The position numbers were made by a program, and so were the translations under genes. Of a stretch of DNA of 42,147 nucleotides, positions 38,078 to 42,147 are shown in pieces. The stretch's first letter is position 1. Each line of letters starts with the position of its first letter. The DNA is from an uncultured Bacteroidales bacterium. Its GTDB lineage: Bacteria; Bacteroidota; Bacteroidia; Bacteroidales; UBA932. The notes under the pieces were generated by a model that was given only the letters and a program-made list of their open reading frames with translations, did not search any database and was not told the DNA's origin. The stretch covers positions 1 through 42,147 of the forward strand of contig CAJOLS010000002.1 of assembly GCA_905235535.1 (NCBI GenBank), given 5' to 3'.

Positions 38078-38710
38078 ATGTTGGATTGGATGGACATCAT
38101 ACTCTTTGACCTGGCAGGACGCCCGGTGCTGCTCATCGATTTGGTGAGCTCGGTGCTGGGACTTTTCTGCGTGTTCCTGGCCGGGCGCAATTCCAAATAC
38201 AATTTCTGGGTGGGCTACCTGTACACGGCGGCCCTGTTCCTGCTTTTCTGGAACAAGAACCTGTATGCCAACCTGCTGCTGCAGCCGGTGTCCCTGGCCA
38301 TCAATATCCTGGGCCATTACCGCTGGACGCATCCTGGAAGCTCCGAGCGAAGTTCGGTAGACCGCCGTTCCCTTCGCGTGAGCATGCTCTCCGGCCAGGA
38401 ACGCTTGATTTGCCTGTTCGGGGTGCTGCTGGTGGCCTTTGCCTGGGGCTGGCTGCTGGACCGCCTGTTCCCGGCCGACCCTCACCCTTACCTGGATTCC
38501 GTGGTCACCGCCCTCATCCTGCTGGCCCAGCTGCTCTCCTCCCTCAAGAAGTGGGATTGCTGGTTGGTGTGGCTGGCCGTGAACGTAACCCAGATTATGC
38601 TGCACCTGAGCGTGGGCAACGTCTTTATGCCCATTGTTTGCGCACTGTACCTGATCAATGGCCTGTGGTCCCTGGCCACCTGGATGAAACTTTACAGAAA
38701 AAATGGATAA
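38078..38710 (+). CDS. pnuC: PnuC-type vitamin (nicotinamide riboside-like) transporter
   Basis: 'DLVSSVLGLFCVFLAGRNSKYNFWVGYLYTAALFLLFWNKNLYANLLLQPVSLAINILGHYRW', 'WDCWLVWLAVNVTQIML'; overlaps sufC by 8 nt. Confidence 0.82.
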   Translation: MLDWMDIILFDLAGRPVLLIDLVSSVLGLFCVFLAGRNSKYNFWVGYLYTAALFLLFWNKNLYANLLLQPVSLAINILGHYRWTHPGSSERSSVDRRSLRVSMLSGQERLICLFGVLLVAFAWGWLLDRLFPADPHPYLDSVVTALILLAQLLSSLKKWDCWLVWLAVNVTQIMLHLSVGNVFMPIVCALYLINGLWSLATWMKLYRKNG

Positions 38711-39446
38711 ACTGCTGGAAATACATAATTTACACGCCCGTATAAGCGACAAGGAAATCCTCAGGGGGATAGACCTGGAAATCAGGCCCGGGGAAGTGCA
38801 TGCCGTCATGGGCCCCAACGGGGCGGGCAAAAGCACCCTCAGTGCCGTCCTCACGGGCCGTCCGGACTACGAAGTCACGGAGGGCAGCATTCTCTACAAA
38901 GGGCAGGACCTTCTGGCCATGAGCCCCGAGGAGCGTGCCTGGGCCGGTCTTTTCCTCAGTTTCCAGTATCCCATAGAGATTCCCGGCGTCACCATCACGG
39001 CTTTCATGAAGGCGGCGGTGAACGCCAAACGGAAGGCGCAGGGGCAGCCGGAAATGAAGGCCGGAGATTTTCTCAAACTGATGAAGGAGAAGATGGCCCT
39101 GGTGCAGATGAAGCCGGAATTTGCCAAGCGTGAGGTGAACGTGGGCTTCTCCGGAGGAGAAAAAAAGCGCAACGAGATATTCCAGATGGCCCTTATGGAC
39201 CCCGTGCTCTCCATCCTGGACGAGACGGACAGCGGCCTGGACGTGGATGCCCTCAAGATTGTGGCCGATGGCGTGAACACCCTCCGCAGCCCGGAGAAAT
39301 CGGCCATCATCATTACCCACTACCACAAGCTTCTGGAGTATGTGCAGCCGGACGTGGTGCACGTGCTCAAGGCCGGCCGCATAGTGAAAACCGGGGGCCG
39401 GGAGCTCATAGACGCCATCGAATCCAAGGGCTTTGACCAGTTCTGA
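38703..39446 (+). CDS. sufC: Fe-S assembly ATPase SufC
   Basis: 'AVMGPNGAGKSTLSAVLTGRPDYEVTEGSILYKGQDLLAMSPEERAWAGLFLSFQYPIEIPGVT', 'VGFSGGEKKRNEIFQMALMDPVLSILDETDSGLDVDAL'. Confidence 0.97.
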   Translation: MDKLLEIHNLHARISDKEILRGIDLEIRPGEVHAVMGPNGAGKSTLSAVLTGRPDYEVTEGSILYKGQDLLAMSPEERAWAGLFLSFQYPIEIPGVTITAFMKAAVNAKRKAQGQPEMKAGDFLKLMKEKMALVQMKPEFAKREVNVGFSGGEKKRNEIFQMALMDPVLSILDETDSGLDVDALKIVADGVNTLRSPEKSAIIITHYHKLLEYVQPDVVHVLKAGRIVKTGGRELIDAIESKGFDQF

Positions 39447-39447
39447 T

Positions 39448-40032
39448 ATGGGCCACGGAAGATATATCGAACCCCCGAAAGGGCAGTATCAGGTACAATC
39501 CGGCGAAAAGCTGGAGCTGCAGTACGTGATTCTGCCGGGGGAAAGCCGGGACTTGGAGATAAGCATAGACCTGGCGGGCCCCGGGGCGGAAGCCCATATC
39601 AAGGTTTTGTACCTTTGCAAGGCCGATGAGAAGGTGCGCATCCGTGTGCTGATGCACCACCGCGCCCCGGGTTGCCACAGTACCCAGCTCATCAACGGAA
39701 TAGCCGGTGGCCGGGCCGACGTGCGTTTTGACGGAACAATCGTGGTGGCCCCGGACGCCCAGCAGACGGAGGCCTTCCAGGAAAACCACAACATAGTGCT
39801 CACAGAGGAGGCCAAGGTGGTCACCAAGCCCCAGCTGGAGATTTATGCCGACGACGTCAAGTGCTCGCACGGGGCCACGGTGGGCCGGCTCAACGCCGAT
39901 GAGCTTTTCTACATGCGCTCCCGCGGCATCCCCGAGGCCGAGGCCCGCACCCTCCAGATGCTCTCATTTCTCTCTCCCGTCATCCCGGAAGGCCGCGAGG
40001 AAGAGATTGAATCGGCCCTGCGAGGCCTGTAG
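39448..40032 (+). CDS. sufD: SufD-like protein, short (C-terminal SufBD core only)
   Basis: 'QTEAFQENHNIVLTEEAKVVTKPQLEIYADDVKCSHGATVGRLNADELFYMRSRGIPEAEARTLQMLSFL'; about 194 aa. Confidence 0.88.
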   Translation: MGHGRYIEPPKGQYQVQSGEKLELQYVILPGESRDLEISIDLAGPGAEAHIKVLYLCKADEKVRIRVLMHHRAPGCHSTQLINGIAGGRADVRFDGTIVVAPDAQQTEAFQENHNIVLTEEAKVVTKPQLEIYADDVKCSHGATVGRLNADELFYMRSRGIPEAEARTLQMLSFLSPVIPEGREEEIESALRGL

Positions 40033-40034
40033 AG

Positions 40035-41654
40035 CTATTTTCCCAGGTTTTTCACCGTCTGTTCAAAGGCGTCACGTTCGCCGAGGGCGTGGTTCTTGAC
40101 TTCTACCTTATAATTGTAGATGGTGCTCACGGAGTAGTCCAGCATGGAGGCAATCTGCTTGCTGTCATCCACACCCAGGCAGATGAGGGCGAAGATGCGG
40201 AGTTCGGTGCTGAGGCGGCCTTTGGGCGGGGAGAGCCGGGCGTCTTCCTGCAAAAGGGCGTTGAAGTCCTCGATGAAATGCGGGTACATACCCAGGAAGG
40301 TGCGGTCGAAGGTCTCGTAAAATTTTTCCCGCGCCTGCTCGCTGTGGCTGTTGATGGACAGTTCTTTCAACAGCTCATTGGCCTTGCCCTGCTTGAGCAG
40401 GTTGCGGGAGTGGTTGTCCTCCGAACGCAAAAAGGCAATTTGTTCCGAGAGGTCCCGCAGGAATTCCAGGATATAGTCCCGTTTCACCTGGTCTGCGCGG
40501 GTAATCTGACGGTTGAGGTCGTTGAGGGTGATGTTGGCGGTTTCCAGCCGGGAGTTCAAGTTCTCCAGTTCGTGCCGCATGCGCGTGAGTTTGCGGGAAC
40601 GGGTGACGAGGAAGTGGGCGAGGAAAAGAAGGATGACGGTTAATACGCCCAAAAGGATAAGTAAGACTTGGGCCGTCTGTTGTTTCTTTGCCTGAAGTTC
40701 TATATAGGCGTCCTGGGCTTCCTGCAAATAACGGGAAATTTGCCAGGGACGCAGTTTGGCATTATAGAAGAGGGCGTCCTGCTGGGCAATCTGCAGGTAT
40801 CGGAAAGCGTGCTCCACATCTGTCGGAAGGACATCGGTGGCCACCAGCGTCAGGGAGGCGTAGTCCTTCACGGCATTCATGATGTCACATTCCGCCGATT
40901 TCACCAGCCAGTGCAAGCGCTCTGCGTAGCGACCGTCCATGCCGGCAATCTCCGAACGGTAGAAAGCGTGGATGGCGTATCGGCGGTCTTCCGGGCGGCA
41001 GTTATTCATGAGTACGCGGCTCACGCTGTCGGCGGCGGACAGGTTCCCCTGCGCCATGAAGCGGTCCCGCAGCAGCTCCCGCCAGGTTTCGGAGTTTTCC
41101 GGCAGGCATTGCAGCAGGCGGTCTCGGTAGGGGGCCTCCGGCGGGATGGACAGGCGTTCCACCATGCCGGAGTTGCCGCTGAGGTCGTGGCTGAAGTTAT
41201 ACAGGGCCAGCATATAGGCGTTTTTGCCCGCTTCATCCAGAATCGTGGTGTCTGTCTGGGCGTACAGGATTTCGTTGGCTTCCATGTAGTTGCCGGCTTT
41301 GCTGTAGAGTTCTGCCAGACGGATGGAAGCGAGGGCGGCCCTTTCAAGGTTTGTCCCGGCCAGGTCTATGCAGCGCTTGAGGTATGTCTGGGTGGAGTCG
41401 AAGCTGAAGGAGAAATATTCATCGGCGGTTTTCATCTCCAGTTCGTAGCGGCGGCCCGGGTCGGCCTGTTCGCGGGAAATGTTGGACAGGGCGTCTATCC
41501 GGTTCCGCTTCTGCACCACATACATGTCCCGGGCCTGGATGTAACCGTCCAGTTCCTTCAGCAGACGGGCGGTTTCCCTGTCCGGGTGCGGTACAGAAAA
41601 CTGACAGGCACTCAGCATCAGGACAGCAGGCACAAGGGTTTGTATCCTTTTCAT
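40035..41654 (-). CDS. DUF6377-like membrane regulator: lipobox, helical/TPR sensor, TM, coiled coil, HTH
   Basis: 'VLMLSACQFS'; TM 'VLLILLGVLTVILLFLAHFLV'; C-terminal 'LRIFALICLGVDDSKQIASMLDYSVSTIYNYKVEVKNHAL'. Confidence 0.8.
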   Translation of the reverse strand: MKRIQTLVPAVLMLSACQFSVPHPDRETARLLKELDGYIQARDMYVVQKRNRIDALSNISREQADPGRRYELEMKTADEYFSFSFDSTQTYLKRCIDLAGTNLERAALASIRLAELYSKAGNYMEANEILYAQTDTTILDEAGKNAYMLALYNFSHDLSGNSGMVERLSIPPEAPYRDRLLQCLPENSETWRELLRDRFMAQGNLSAADSVSRVLMNNCRPEDRRYAIHAFYRSEIAGMDGRYAERLHWLVKSAECDIMNAVKDYASLTLVATDVLPTDVEHAFRYLQIAQQDALFYNAKLRPWQISRYLQEAQDAYIELQAKKQQTAQVLLILLGVLTVILLFLAHFLVTRSRKLTRMRHELENLNSRLETANITLNDLNRQITRADQVKRDYILEFLRDLSEQIAFLRSEDNHSRNLLKQGKANELLKELSINSHSEQAREKFYETFDRTFLGMYPHFIEDFNALLQEDARLSPPKGRLSTELRIFALICLGVDDSKQIASMLDYSVSTIYNYKVEVKNHALGERDAFEQTVKNLGK

Positions 41655-41659
41655 GTCTG

Positions 41660-41667
41660 CAAATTTA
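41660..41667 (-). promoter_or_regulatory. Candidate -7 box (TAAATTTG) 5 nt from DUF6377 start
   Basis: CAAATTTA on plus strand; ATG at 41654. Confidence 0.5.
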
Positions 41668-41703
41668 TATAAAATCTGGCGATTATAGGCCAGTTTATAT
41701 AAA
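41664..41703. promoter_or_regulatory. Operator-like hyphenated inverted repeat
   Basis: TTTATATAAAATCTGGC-gattatag-GCCAGTTTATATAAA: arms match except a 2-nt indel; overlaps the DUF6377 -7 box. Confidence 0.55.
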
Positions 41704-41782
41704 AATCAAGACCGCTGTCTTATCTTTGTTGGCGAGCGGTCATCGCCTTCCGGCGCCGCAATAGTTATATTTAACGGGCTTG

Positions 41783-42147
41783 ATGTCCCAAATTTATTAT
41801 GCCTATGCGACGGAACTCGAACAGATGCTCGGAAGAATGCGCGAGTATGATGTGTCGGAAGTCTGTATGGAGCGCACCAGCATCTACTGGATGCCCATAT
41901 GGCGTGTATTGGAGCCTTATTTCGATTTGAAGCTGGTTAATCCATTCTTCATTAAACAACTTCCCGGCAAAAAGAGCGATGTGAAGGAGGCGGAATGGAT
42001 AGCGACCTGCCTTCACAAGGATCTGATCAAGGGTAGTTACGTGCCGGAGGACCGTATCCAGCAACTCCGTCAGTATGACAGGCGCATATTCGATTTGGAT
42101 AAGGATATCGTCTATAAACTGACCAAGTTGGATGCGGCTCTCCAGCG
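41783..42147 (+). pseudogene. IS110-family transposase, 5'-damaged and truncated by window edge
   Basis: 'CMERTSIYWMPIWRVLEPYFDLKLVNPFFIKQLPGKKSDVKEAEWIATCLHKDLIKGSYVPEDRIQQLRQYDRRIFDLDKDIVYKLTKLDAALQ'; the N-terminal 'IVIFNGLDV' lies upstream in another frame. Confidence 0.75.

Noticed and set aside
1-42147. tRNA/rRNA genes, CRISPR arrays, prophage
   Set aside because: No such signatures recognised by eye on either strand; a tRNAscan/Infernal run would be needed to exclude small RNAs.

Overview
This looks like a chromosomal window from a Bacteroidales/Bacteroidota genome. Supporting signs are TTG/TTTG-N19-20-TAnnTTTG promoters, a Bacteroidota-type lptE/secG/sigma54-activator cluster, DUF6377 and PiT/DUF47/OprP-type phosphate genes. 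Most of it is GC-rich housekeeping and envelope content: aquaporin, outer-membrane barrels, VanX-like dipeptidase, SSS symporter with LytTR regulator, LptE, SecG, an N-domain-less ClpB, MINPP-like phosphatase, PheS, C69 peptidase, SufBCD and PnuC. Three regions stand out. (1) An AT-richer cassette (about 0.7-5.2 kb) carries an exported TPR-CHAT caspase-like protease and a small exported PPC-like partner, bounded by ~118-bp direct repeats. (2) A long co-directional phosphate/pyrophosphate locus (26.2-36.5 kb) contains DUF47/PhoU-like, a PiT-like membrane domain fused to a coiled coil and LuxR-type HTH (a putative phosphate transceptor), an OprP-like porin, a lamin-tail lipoprotein, two consecutive CYTH/triphosphate-tunnel proteins, a DASS symporter, MgtC and a membrane pyrophosphatase. 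(3) Small mobile elements include a 117-bp MITE with 20-bp TIRs and a TAA duplication, a half copy of it inside the suf locus, and a 5'-damaged IS110 transposase at the right edge. All family calls were made by reading the translations, with no database search.
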